Below are positions 1-11,861 of a stretch of 64,000 bases of DNA, one piece after another. The number at the start of each line of letters is the position of its first letter. Positions within the stretch are counted from its first letter, which is position 1. Both the position numbers and the translations under genes were made by a program. The notes below the pieces were generated by a model. That model saw only the letters and a program-made list of their open reading frames with translations, had not been told where the DNA came from and did no database searches. The DNA is from Gossypium raimondii. Lineage: Eukaryota > Streptophyta > Magnoliopsida > Malvales > Malvaceae. The stretch is from the NCBI RefSeq assembly GCF_025698545.1, contig NC_068575.1:59901980-59965979 (forward strand), read 5' to 3'.

Positions 1-309
1 CACTATAGTAATTCGGCTAAGCTTAGGTTATATTGAATTGTGTGAATTTTGTGTATTTGTAAAATAAGAATTAAATTGAATAAATGTGAAACTTTAGGGG
101 CTAAAGTGCAAAAATGTCTAAATAGGTATTTTTGGATGAAATTGAATGAATAGGTGATTAAATGAGTTAAATTTGAATTCATATAGATCAAGAAAGAAAT
201 AAATCAGATTTAGATCGGGAGAAATCGAAAGTTGACGAGTAGTTGATCCGATCCATCCGTTTTCGTATGAGGTAAGTTCATAAGTAAATAAATATTTTTG
301 AATTTAAAT

Positions 310-600
310 GTATATGTTTTATACACTGCCGAATTTGATTTGTATATAGATATACTATACATTGCCGAATTTGAATTGTTTATAGATATACATTACCGAA
401 TTTGAATTGTTTATAGATATACATTGCCGAATTTGATTTGTATATGGTTATACATTGCCGAATTTGATTTATATATGGATATACATTGCCGAATTTGATT
501 TGTATATGGATATACATTGCCAAATTAATTTGTATGTAGATATACATTGCCGAATTTGATTCGTATATGGATATATATTGTCGAATTGATTTGAGCATTG
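310..600. repeat. 31-bp tandem repeat in LTR
   Basis: About nine imperfect copies of a 31-bp unit built around 'tacattgccgaatttgattt' follow each other. Clear unit starts lie at 421, 452, 483 and 514, giving the 31-bp period. The block lies inside the LTR relic. Confidence 0.85.
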
Positions 601-699
601 GATGACTGGTTTCGTGCATGAATTGATTTAATTACGAAGTTGAAAGCTCCGAATGAACCTTAGTAAATGTATTGGATATTGATGTCATGATATTAGGAC

Positions 700-915
700 T
701 TCCGAGGTGTGATTTCGTGTAATACCATAACTAGGCTATTGGCATCGATTTGTGATTTTGTGTAAGACCATAGCTGGGCTATTGGCATCGATTTGAGATT
801 TCGTGTAAGACCATAGCTGGGCTATTAGCATCAATTTGAGATTTCGTGTTAGACCATAGCTGGGCTATTGGTATCGATACGAGATTTTCATGTAAGACCA
901 TGTCTGGGACATGAC
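700..915. repeat. 43-bp tandem repeat in LTR
   Basis: About five copies of a 43-bp unit containing 'gaccatagctgggctattgg' are present. The 'gcatcg' element recurs at about 742, 785 and 828, fixing the period at 43. The last copy, near 880-915, has diverged to 'accatgtctgggacatgaca', a phrase I associate with cotton gypsy LTRs. Confidence 0.85.
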
Positions 916-2509
916 ATTGGTACGATACATTATGTACGAGTTTTCCTAAGTACACTTAGTGTTCCAAGTGGTTCAACGGGTAATCCAAAGATTATGTCAA
1001 AGAAAAGACAAGGTATGATCATGTTGAAAGGATACAAGTATGTACGAAAAATTCATGAGTAATGAACTCGATGTATATTGGACATTTTGGCAATAATGTA
1101 AATGAGTAAGTCATACTTATGAGAATGATCTTGTGATGACCTTGTGATTATAGGTCTATACTTATGAGGTATAAATATGTGGTAATTTTGATTGATGAAT
1201 GTGTGAGGCTTTTAGGCCAAATTAAATTGAGACATGATATGTTTAAGTCTTTGTTGTTGATATATAGGTGAAATTGGTCAATGAATGGCATGTGAATATA
1301 TGATAATGATTAGCTATTGGAATGACTAGTTATGGATATGCTTTGGTGTTATGTGTGTCGAAATAAATGTTAATACAAAGAAATCATGAAAGATTAAAAT
1401 TTGCAATAAAATAGTTTTGAACAGTAACAATTGTATAACTTTGAAAACTCACAAAAAAATTGTGGAAATCGCATTAGAGGTTGAATAAGACATTAAATTA
1501 AATTTTATTGAGTCTAGTTTCACATAGAAGAAACGATGTAAGCAAAAGAATCTCATATTATGAGATATTAGAATTTTTGTGAGATAAGGTCAGAATAATT
1601 TCGGAATCTCCTGTTCTGACTTTGGAAAATCATTAAAAATTGTATAAAAATAATTATGGGTTAGAATTTATATGATTAGAATTATTAATGAGTCTATTTT
1701 TCAAGAGAAATAAACAGAAACATCATTCGAATTCCGTACTAAGAGATAATTAATTTTTAGAGAAGAAAGGTCGGAACTGTCAGACAGCAGAACAGAGACG
1801 ACTTTGAAGAATTAACTGTACTTATTGGCAAAACCAAAAAAATTTAAAATTTTATGATAAGAATATATGTGAGTCTAGTTTCAGCAAAATCAAGCGGATC
1901 TTAATTTTGAGTTCTGTAGCACAAGATATAAATAATTTAGTGACTATGACTTGAGTAGATAGCTTAATGTGAACATGAGTAAATAGTGGAACTATGTGCA
2001 ATTATGATTGTATTATCTTGAGAACATATTGTGAGGATTGGTAAAAGCATGTTAACAAATTATTTATTATTTACATACCAACTTACTAAGCTATATAACT
2101 TACCCACTTTCTTTCTTTAAACCTCTCTTGGGTCATAAATAATACGAATCAAAGCTTTTGGGAGTGGCTTATATAGGTTTTCAAGAGGGGTTCTTGTAAA
2201 CAGTGCCGACTTTTTTGCTATGCTTTATGGTCAATCTGGAGTTCAAGGAATCAGCTAGTACATGAGGGAAAGAACACGATGGGAAGGGAATTATCACAGA
2301 GAATACATATGTATATGGCAGAATTATATGGTTTGGGAGAAAGGAAGACTACTTCAAATGAGGATAGAAGCCATAGAGAACGAGAAGGGAGCACGAGGGT
2401 GACGATTCAGTTTGATGCAGCTTTTGACAAAAAAATTCCAAATCGGCTTCGGGTCTGTGGTTTAGGGTCTGATGGGCGAGATTCTAGCATCGAAGACAGC
2501 CCTACATAA

Positions 2510-2830
2510 CGACGTTTCCTATCTGTTTGCGGCAGAGGCATATGCAGGTTTATAGGCCATTAAGTTAGGAATCTCAATGGGTATCCTCTCAGTAACAATC
2601 ATGGGGGATTCGCGAACAGTCATCAAGAAATGCCAAACAGCAAAGCCAGATAAATCAGTTATTGGGGTGATTATTAGGGATTTTCAAAGCAAAAAATCTC
2701 GTTTTCAAGAAATTATTTTTTAGTTTATTCATAGATTAGAAAATGTTTGTGCCTATAAACTTGCACAAGAAGCTTTAGAAAAGGGAGAAGAATCGCACCT
2801 GATGAGAGTAGTTTCGGATCACAATTGATC
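2510..2830 (+). pseudogene. Decayed RNase H-like (RVT_3) fragment
   Basis: Conceptual translation on the plus strand gives phrases typical of the plant RVT_3/RNase H-like domain: an 'AEAYAGL' helix, 'LGISMGILSVTIMGDSRTVI', 'VIGVIIRDFQSKK', 'ENVCAYKLAQEALEKG'. The order matches the domain, whose GDS motif carries an active-site aspartate. The frame is interrupted and there is no start or upstream domain, so this is a broken remnant. The domain is common at the 3' end of plant LINEs and as stand-alone degenerate copies; which source applies here cannot be told. An ORF at 2279-2509 just upstream shows no recognisable domain. Confidence 0.6.
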
Positions 2831-3630
2831 TACTCCGGAAGGACGATGGTCGAGGAACCCCGATTGAGGAGGCTTCGTGGAGAAATAAAAGCAAAACATA
2901 TAGCAGATAAGGAAAATATCTTGGAAATGGCTATCGTCTGAACAAATGGAACAAGTGATGTAAAGAGACGATAGAGTTATGGTGTCCAGCTGTTGCGGTT
3001 AACTGGGTTAGATATTTGGTTTCCTTTTTATTTATTGCTTTGTCTTTTGCTTTGGTGTTTTTTAGGGGTGTTCACTGATAACAAAATTGCGAGGCCCGAT
3101 TTTACATTTAGGATTGATTTGTTTTAGTAGGCCTAAGCCCAGCTTTTGGGAAACAGCTTATGTTTTTCTATAATATAATTTTAATAAATATCCAGCCGAT
3201 TTTATTCAAAAAAGAATAATTATTTTTATTAATTTATTGTATACAATTTGTTAAATTATTGATTTTGTTAATTCTTTACATAAAATAATTGAGTTATTGA
3301 TTTTAGGAGTTTTAATACAAATTTTAACAAATTTCAAATTTCGGAAATGATTACAAAATTATGATAAATTAAAATAAATGAATTATCTTTAAATAATGCA
3401 TATATTAAATTATGTGATTATAATAATCTTTAACACTGTTTGAATAGTGAAGGATAGGAAATAAAACAATATTTTAATAATAATAATAAATAAAGATCCC
3501 TTGAATTTTATATTTTAATAATAATAAGTGTTATTAGAAATGATTGAAATTTATAAAATATATATTTTATAAAAATAATTATTGAACCAAATCGATTTTT
3601 CTTTTTCAGCATTATGTAAAGATCGCATTC
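2831..3630. other. AT-rich intergenic region, no gene seen
   Basis: Low-complexity AT-rich sequence, with no ORF or RNA gene that I can support. It separates the RNase H fragment from the ALDH10 promoter. Confidence 0.6.
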
Positions 3631-3634
3631 ATAG

Positions 3635-3644
3635 GACACGTGAC
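3635..3644 (+). promoter_or_regulatory. G-box/ABRE-like element
   Basis: The sequence GACACGTGAC contains the ACGT core in the CACGTG context bound by bZIP (ABF/AREB) and bHLH factors. It lies about 260 bp before the ALDH10 start codon. ALDH10 genes are often induced by ABA, drought and salt, so the site is plausible, but function is inferred from motif and position only. Confidence 0.45.
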
Positions 3645-3903
3645 AGCATCAGTAACCACCAGCTGGACAGATATCTATTTCTCGACAAAATATTTTTGTA
3701 AGCATTATGATTTGTGAAGGCAAAAAGACAATACAGACACAGTAGAAGCAGAGAGGTTCGCCACAGAAACGCAAAAAAGCAAACCCACAAAAAAAGAAAA
3801 AGTCGCTTTCAGCTGGAACTTTTCGAGTAATGGCATCGGCAGCACCATTATTAAATGGCCTGTATCAGTTATCAAATTATCAAGCCACTCTACTCGAGCA
3901 AAA

Positions 3904-6900
3904 ATGGCAATTCCGATCCCCAGTCGGCAACTGTTCATCAACGGCGATTGGGCTGAGCCTTTGCTCAAGAAACGCATCCCTATTATTAACCCTACTACTG
4001 AAGAAATCATCGGTTTCTTTTTCATTTTCCTGTTACTTTTCCTTTAGTCTTTATAAAAATTGTGGTTTTCTTCTTAATTCTTCTTCTTCTTCTTCAGGTG
4101 ATATTCCGGCGGCGACTGCTGAAGATGTGGATGTTGCGGTGCAGGCTGCTCGGAGCGCACTTACTCGGAACAAAGGTAAAGATTGGGCCTTTGCTTCGGG
4201 TGCTGTCCGTGCTAAGTATTTGCGTGCCATTGCTGCTAAGGTAATTGCTATTTTAAGTCTTCCTTTGCTTTCTTAGTTGTTATTATAGTTAATATACTAC
4301 TTGATTTTGGTTTCAATGTTGAATTTAATACTGATTTTTAATTTCATTTTGGTACCTGAGTTTGGCCTCAATAGTCAAATTGATACCTGAGTTGAGTTTT
4401 TTCTTTTTCCAATTAAGCACCTGAATTTGGCTCCGATCTGGTACATGAGGTTCTTTTTTTTCAAAATTAACCATGCTTTTTTTTAACTAAAGCACATATA
4501 AGAACATTAATGATTTTTTTTATTACTAAAAAACATATATAAATATTCATTGGATCACTTGATGTTATTTGGTCTGAGTGCCAAATTGAACATTGGAGCC
4601 AAATTTAGGTATCAAATTGGAAAAAGAACTGAGGTACCAAATTAAGCATTGAAGTCAAAGTCAGCTACAGAGTGTTATGTTAACCTTTGTTATATTTGAT
4701 TTTGCTTTTATTTATTTATTTTTGGAAGAACTTGATGAATTGTTATTTAGCTATGCTGTTCGCTACCAGAGATCATATCGCTAAAAATTACCGTTGTACA
4801 ATTAATCACAATCTTCTAAAATATGAGATAAAATCCATGGTTTTTAAGTGGTGAACTCTTAGGTAATTCTTCAACTTTTACTGTTTAGCCCTTTAGTTAG
4901 TTGCTTTTTATCTTTTTTGGAGGAATTTTGCTATAGAATGTAAAGCAATAGCAACAAGAAGAATTATAACTTAATTGGAATGGTTAAACAATATAAAAGT
5001 AACATCATTCAATCATACAATGGTCGTGATTACTAATGAAAAATTGGGATTTTTTTTCCCTTGGAAAGCTGGTTATTTGAAAAAGAGCGCTCAAATGAAG
5101 TGTTACTTCACTACTTGCCACTGTTTACTAGTGTAAATAATTGAAATAATGAGCCTGATTTATCTGAATAATGGTCCACAATTTTGAAATATCACTTCTG
5201 CAATAAAGCCTAATGTGCGAACTTGAGCCCAGATATATCTGTGTAACTTAGCAAAAATTGTAAATTGCACCCTTTTCCTACGATTTTCTTTTTAATATCT
5301 CAGGCTTATCCTTCCTACAAAACAATCTGTTTGCTTTCATGAAATTTATGAATATGCTATTGGGATTATGGTCTGACTGAAATCTGTTTCCTTTTCTTTA
5401 ACTAAAAGTTCCTTCTTGTTAGATTCATTACTTTAGTGGACTGAAAGAATGGCTTCAGATATGCCAGGTGTAATTGATTCAAGTGTAACCATTCTTGGTT
5501 CAACTGATGAAGAACTTGCGTTGTTCTTTAAAGCAGAATATCAAACAGAGTTTACTTTTAACCATGATACTTGTATGTTTATTAGCTTTTGCAATTGTTA
5601 TGCTTTGTTGATGGAAATGACTGCAACCTTTTTAATGTCATGACCTATATTCAATGTTTTTTTTTTTTCAATAATGCAGATAAAGGAGAGAAAACCAGTA
5701 CTTGCGAAACTTGAAACAGTTGATTGTGGGAAACCACTTAGTGAATCTGAAGCAGATATGGTATGCCTGAAATGAATTTGCAAAGGTTATGTTACTATTT
5801 TTTTGTTGGATTTTGACCTTTTCTTTTTGTGAGTTTTAGGATGATGTCGTCGGATGCTTTGAGTACTATGCAGACCTTGCTGAAGGTTTAGATGCCAAGC
5901 AAAAGGCTCCTATCTCTCTTCCGATGAAGACATTTAAGAGCTATGTGATCAAGGAACCCATTGGGGTTGTTGCGTTGATCGTCCCATGGTACTTCCAGTC
6001 TGTTGCGGTTGTTATTTTCACTTCTGTTTTTTGTCTTAATAAATTTGCTGCTTACTTGGCCTCACTGCATCTGTTTCCCTGATGAACAATCCTTGAGTAT
6101 TGCTCTTCTCCATTTCCCGATACTTAGTTGAGATATCTGGTTAACCTGGTTTCTTTGGTTTGCTTTTTGATTTGCTTAAGGCTAGTTCCATTTGCTATAT
6201 AAATGAGTGAGTGGATGTGGTGGTCTTTAACTTCTATGTCTCTTATTAGTGGACCTAGTTAGTAAATAAATTCGCTTAATTGTTTCTCCTGATATTAAAT
6301 TATAAACTTATTATGGATGCCAGAGGCTGCATGTTTTAAGCACAATACCTTCCTTAGTGTTTTTATTAAGATGATTTATGATGATTGTGGTCCTAAATCA
6401 TCTGAGGCCATTTAAGGGCTTGCAATAGTTTGGTGCATTGTTTAGTGCATAAAATTTATGTGGACTCATTCAGTTTGATATTTAGTAACGGTGATCTTTA
6501 TCCTTGGCAGACATGGTGCTCTATGGTTCAATGATTTTTGTCATCTCATTTTTAATGGTTATCCTGGTATTCAATAACTAAGAAATTTCTTTTGTTTTGA
6601 AGGAATTACCCACTTTTGATGGCTACATGGAAAGTTGCTCCAGCCTTGGCTGCTGGTTGTGCTGCAATACTGAAGCCTTCTGAGTTGGCATCTGCGTACG
6701 CTCTCCATTTACTTGCTTCAGTTTTCATGTTACTTTCTCATTTGTCTTAAATTATATACAGAAATTTTGGCTTGATTTTGCATTTGAGATTAATGTTGTC
6801 CTCTCATTTTTTTATCCCTTTTCCACTTCAGAACCTGTTTGGAGCTGGGAGAAGTGTGTAGGGAGGTTGATCTTCCTGCTGGTGTCCTCAACATTCTGCC

Positions 6901-9543
6901 CGGACTAGGCCCTGAAGCTGGTGCATCTTTGGCATCTCATCCCCATGTTGATAAGGTTAAATCAATATTGATCATTTTGTTCAATGATCCTTTCTCCAAG
7001 ACTGAATTTCATTAGATGATTGGAAATTATTTCAATTCTAGTTGCTGATAATTTGTTGCTAACAGATTTCATTTACTGGAAGCACAGTCACAGCGGTTAA
7101 GATAATGACAGCTGCTGCTCAAAGGGTCAAGGTTTGTTGAAGTTCTAGCATATGATCACTGAGTTCTTTTTTATGATCCAGTGCGTAAAATCTTCTTTAT
7201 TGTTTCTACGGCAGCCTGTTACCTTGGAGCTTGGTGGCAAAGGTCCAATAGTTGTGTTTGAGGATGTTGACATTGATAAGGGTTAGTGCCATGTGAATCA
7301 CTTTTAAGCCTTCATGTTGCCTGTATATCTCTTCAGAATTGATTGTTCATATTTTACTCATATGAAACTGTCAATGCAGAAAAATAGTCTCTTTATTCAG
7401 TTTCTAATTTAGCCACCTGTGCTTGTAATAGCTGTTGAGTGGACCATATTCGGTTGCTTTTATACAAATGGCCAGATCTGCAGTGCAACATCACGCCTTA
7501 TTGTGCATGTAAGTCCTGGACCCATTTTGTCCTTTTTAGTTAATAATACATATATTTTTTATTTCATATTACATGTGGCTTGAGGTTATGATACATATGA
7601 AAAAACTGTTTTAATATTACCTTGTTCACACTTGCCACAACTAAGAGGGGAACCAGTCCAGTCCTTTCATAAACTGATAAACTGGCTAGACTAGGCACGT
7701 TAGCAAGCATTACTTTTGGGTCCACTTTAGCAAGTACCTAATCCAGGAAACCAACCCTCGTAAGCATAAGTTCAAAAATTTCCAAACACCATTGGACAAG
7801 CATTACTATGTTATGGAAGTACTCCAAAGATATCGACAGCCTAGAGAAAACAGAAACCATCCCAACCTCATGGACTCTTCCATCCTTCCTTCCTCTTGTG
7901 GATGCAGTAGTTTGTGCATTATCTAGCTGTGAATAAGTATGAACAAATCTCTTTAGTGGCTCCATGTTTCATTGTTATTTTTACCTATCTGATAAGCTCC
8001 TAAAACAGGAGTTGTCATGGAAATTATTCTATTTCTCCTTCCTCATAACTTCATAACTCTTCTTGTATGGGAACATGGTTGGATGAAAATTATTGTTATT
8101 ATGATTCAAGTCAAAGTCACACCTTAGATCCAAGAAGGGAACACTAAGATTCTGCTACCACGAGTTCTTGAACTAAGCCTGTAGCATGTCTTCGTCAGTT
8201 TTGTTATATATATATTTTTCTATTTCCAATTCATGACGAGGCAAAGCTTGTTATTTGTTTGGCAGGAAAGTATTGCAGCAGAATTTTTGGACAGGCTTGT
8301 GAAATGGAGTGAGAACATTAAAATTTCAGATCCCTTGGAAGAAGGTTGCAAGCTTGGCCCCATTGTTAGTAGAGGACAGGTATTATTTCATTATTTTAAC
8401 TATATATTTATGTTGGATGAAAATTATTTTAACTGATGTAACTCAAAATATAACTGTTGGTAATATCTAAGGTTTCATATTTGGAAAAGAAATTTTCGAA
8501 TTAATATTTGATTAAATTGCTGCAGTATGAGAAAGTAATGAATTTCATTTCGAATGCTAAGAGTGAGGGAGCAACTATTTTGTATGGTGGGAATCGTCCT
8601 AAGGTATAATTGTCTGCTTCTTAATTATTGGCATTATTCTCCTTTTAAAATCCTTAACCATTTCTTATTCATAAATGCTTGCCAGCATTTAAAGAAAGGA
8701 TTCTTTGTTGAACCAACCATCATCACTGACGTAACAACCTCCATGCAAATATGGAGAGAAGAAGTTTTTGGACCTGTTCTTTGTGTCAAAACATTTACCA
8801 CCGAAGAAGAAGCCATTGAATTGGCAAATGATACCCAGTAAGTTAACATATACAATCCAATGAGTTGATCCTTCCATATCGATAATGAGAATGGAGTGTG
8901 ATTTAGTAATTTATTTTGTCCTTCCTCTATCCTTTTAACCAATTCTGACCTCCACTCCCCAGACTAGAAAAGCCGCTTACTGTTTTGATCACAGAATTCA
9001 ACTAATTCCTTTCTAATATTTACTTAGTTATGGTTTGGGAGGTGCTGTGGTATCGAAGGATCGAGAAAGATGTGATCGTGTAAGCAAGGTAAGATCAATC
9101 CTTGAAGCGTCTTCCAAGCATGCAACCTAAGCATGCTGTAAGATTAAATACCTTTGCTTCTTTCATACAGCTTCTGCAGAATGGTGCTGTGTGGGTCAAT
9201 TGTTCACAGCCATGCTTCTGCCAAGCTCCATTTGGAGGCACCAAATGGAGTGGCTTTGGGCGTGAACTAGGGGAATGGTATTTACCCAAACTTCAACTAT
9301 TCTTTTCAGATAACTATTATCTCAACTACTTGGAATATCCTGTTTGTCAACACTCAAAACTCAGGGATTTAATATCTTCTTCCTCTTGCTATTTTTATGA
9401 CTAATCGGATTAGTAGTACTGACTTACTTTTGGCTTTTTAAAAAAATTGTGGCAGGGGACTTGAAAGTTACTTGAGTGTAAAACAGGTAACAGAGTATGT
9501 CTCAGATGAACAATGGGGTTGGTACCAGCCTCCAAAGCAATGA
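3904..9543 (+). CDS. ALDH10: ALDH10 aminoaldehyde / betaine aldehyde dehydrogenase
   Basis: NAD-dependent oxidation of aminoaldehydes or betaine aldehyde (glycine betaine and polyamine catabolism). Fifteen exons: 3904-4012, 4098-4240, 5680-5760, 5840-5988, 6603-6695, 6832-6955, 7066-7131, 7215-7281, 7432-7508, 8266-8379, 8526-8603, 8686-8837, 9028-9088, 9171-9277, 9456-9543. They sum to 1509 nt, 502 residues, the usual family length; all introns are GT-AG. The start ([16 protein letters not shown]) matches the family N-terminus. Visible catalytic residues are Asn162 (PWNYP), Glu260 (LELGGKGP) and nucleophile Cys294 (GQICSATSR). Ala444 corresponds to spinach Ala441, linked to betaine aldehyde use, but aromatic-box positions 288 and 459 are Tyr and Phe rather than Trp. 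The C-terminus ends PPKQ and lacks the peroxisomal SKL-type signal of many family members; no plastid peptide is evident, so a cytosolic enzyme is likely. Confidence 0.96.
4076..4097 (+). repeat. (TTC)n microsatellite at intron 1 acceptor
   Basis: A run of TTC triplets forms the polypyrimidine tract directly before the AG acceptor of ALDH10 intron 1. Confidence 0.8.
4325..4685. repeat. Foldback MITE-like insertion in ALDH10 intron 2
   Basis: The left part (around 4350-4440, 'ggtacctgagtttggc') recurs as a reverse complement on the right (around 4560-4650, 'gccaaatttaggtatc' and 'gaggtaccaaattaagc'). This gives an imperfect inverted repeat of roughly 360 bp. No clean target duplication was found, so the superfamily is open and the ends are approximate. 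Confidence 0.5.
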
Positions 9544-9960
9544 AGTTCAACATGGAAATACAAATAATATTTACTGCTCTACCAAAAATAACGGTAAAAA
9601 AGTGTGCGGAGAGCCAATTTGTTTTCGAGTATGTATGTTTGTACGTATGTTATCCCGTCCCGTTGGAGGTATGTCTATGGATTTTAGTTTCACGTTTATA
9701 TGTATGTTTGCATGTACGTAATCCCTTTGGGGGCTATGTCAATGGCATTGAGTCTCGTTTGTATGTATATTCTATATTACATTTTGGCTGACCTGTTTGG
9801 AATGCAAGTTACGAATGCATGTTACCTACTAGTTTTGTTTTGCTGGCTCATTGCGTGGGCCAATTTTAACCAAAGTGTCACCCGAGGCAGGCAGTTTGGG
9901 GTTCATTCTAAATCTTGCCGTACCTTGCTTCGATTCTGATAACATAGATAATCTATGTAC
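9544..9960 (+). other. Probable ALDH10 3' UTR with imperfect duplication
   Basis: The sequence after the stop contains two related stretches, about 9640-9715 and 9716-9780. Each has a 'gtacgta..atccc' start, a 'ggctatgtc/ggtatgtct' middle and a 'gtatgtat' end, which looks like an old tandem duplication of about 65 bp. Short ORFs here have no recognisable domain. Confidence 0.45.
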
Positions 9961-11861
9961 CTAATGGAGATTACATTAATTTAAATTTCCACAGGATTAT
10001 GTTGGTGGTTGTGACCAAATTGCAACCAAAAGAATCACTATTTTATTTTATTAGGGATTCGTTGTTATGTATGTGAACATGAAAGTGAATGTATTCTATT
10101 CTAATTTTATTGTATTGAAATTGGTGGAAGGTGTAGATATAAAATATAGTTGATACTCAGCAGTTAAGAAGTACCAACTACTTGATGCTTTGCTCTATGG
10201 TCTAATATATGTCTCCACAAATCTCGGTGCAATCGATAGGTAGTTTATAATTGTACCTCCCCAAAGTATTACAAAGAGAAATTATGCCATTCATCGTATT
10301 TATGAGGTATATTAAAAAATATTTAATACCAGTTGATGAGTTATTGTCGGTGTAAAGAACTTGAACTCTTAAAAAATTTAATAACAGAAAATATGCTTAT
10401 AATGAATAAAAAAAATCTAGTTTTGTTTAAAGTTAGTATGGATCGAATTGTATTTTGTTTTTAATTAAAAAATTATCTATTGATTTTTATATTTTTATTA
10501 AAAAACTGTGTATTGAATCAAAGATTAAATTGATTATTATATTAAAATTTACATCTATTTTTATCAATAAAAGTTGTCCTTACGTATCAGGGTTGGTAAC
10601 TTGATTATTTTATCAATTACATTTCAGTGATACTAAGAGATGCCTATGATATTTTTACATCTAATTTCCCATCTCGATGTGGTTCATTATTTTCAAAGAA
10701 AGCAGCTAGGCTAATGCTGTTGTTCAATATCAAATGCTTCCAAGTCTACGGTCTAAGAATAAGAGTTGGAGACTCGTTAATCCGCTTTAAATGAAGGGGC
10801 CAATTCTGAATGCATGCCAAGACTTTTGGTGTTATAAGCCGTTCTTTCCACATTTTTCTCAATTACACACATTTACTAATATCCATATTTTAAATATCTT
10901 TAGAAAAAAAGAGGGAATGATATATCATAGCTCTTGATTCTAATAGTTAATATATATATATGTATATCAAAAGAACAAGTGATGATTGTCTATACCCTGA
11001 AGTCAACTACTGATAAGTCTTATCTATGGTAAAGAATAGCTGATTCTTTGACACACTTTTAAAGTCTTTTTAGCTGCACTAAGGAATCATTTGGTAGGTT
11101 AGGTATCCATTGCTTCATACTTTCAGTGTACGCAAAATGCAAGTTGAAAAGACAATAGTCCCTCAGTCAACGTGTGATCATATCCTCTTCACTCATCAAC
11201 AAAATTGCAGTAACAGTAACACCGTAATTCTATATTGAAAATTCATAAAATTTTAGAGTTACATGCGAAAAGTCTCCTGCATTAAAGAAAAGGGATATCT
11301 GTGAGTCAGCCTAATAATAGGAACCATTCATTCATTCATTGGCATTGGCGTTGGTCTTGCCCTGACCCTCTTTTAAAAGCTGTTGTTCTCAATGCATTAA
11401 ATTACTAGGGTCATATTGTGACAGGATTTTATGACACCTCCCTCTCTGTACACCAAAGCTAGCTCACGACCTCAGTGAAAATTTAGTAGTATATGTGCTC
11501 TCCAACCCATCTTATCTCTTTGTATTTTTCTTTTGTTCAAATTCTTCGTATATGGAGACAAAGTTTGTATCATGCACAAGCATTTACTTTAATTGATTAC
11601 ACGGCAAAAACCGACACTGCACCCACTGAAAATAAAATGGCATCCTGTATGTGTGCTTCAATTTTCAATACTTGCAGTGTTGGTATTTTCTGTGAATCAC
11701 CACACTAGACAACAATAAAATTTAAATGTACCTAAAAATAAATTTGAAAGTGATTAATATTAACTTAATTAAAGCTTGCTTCATTATTGTTCTTTTGTAA
11801 AAAAAAAAGAAGTTTAGGGTTTAAAAAGTATCATAAATACAGTGCAAAAACTTTCTAGTAA
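9961..11861. other. Intergenic region, no gene seen
   Basis: AT-rich DNA between the ALDH10 3' end and a foldback element. A 71-codon ORF at 11493-11708 has no recognisable domain. I see no RNA gene. Confidence 0.55.

Larger units (their letters stand above)
1..2120 (+). mobile_element. Truncated gypsy-type LTR relic
   Basis: The stretch runs off the left edge of the window. It matches, in opposite orientation, many blocks of the two long LTRs at 42023-49253. Shared blocks include the region around 1400-1950, with its phrases about 'gagtctagtttcac' and 'tctcctgttctgac'. It contains two internal tandem repeat blocks, listed separately. No gag or pol coding is present, so this is LTR sequence only. 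The right boundary near 2120 is approximate, because no canonical CA end or target duplication was found there. The Ty3/gypsy assignment is inferred from similarity to the better-preserved copy, which has a 5-bp target duplication. Confidence 0.7.

Noticed and set aside
310-600. 31-bp repeats that superficially resemble a CRISPR array
   Set aside because: The units are directly adjacent with no unique spacers, they diverge in sequence, and the setting is a plant LTR.
2279-2509. 76-codon plus-strand ORF before the RNase H remnant
   Set aside because: No domain; it may be non-coding sequence next to the decayed fragment and cannot be supported as a gene.
7738-7965. 75-codon minus-strand ORF in ALDH10 intron 9
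   Set aside because: No domain or family signature, no splice partners, and it lies wholly within an intron.
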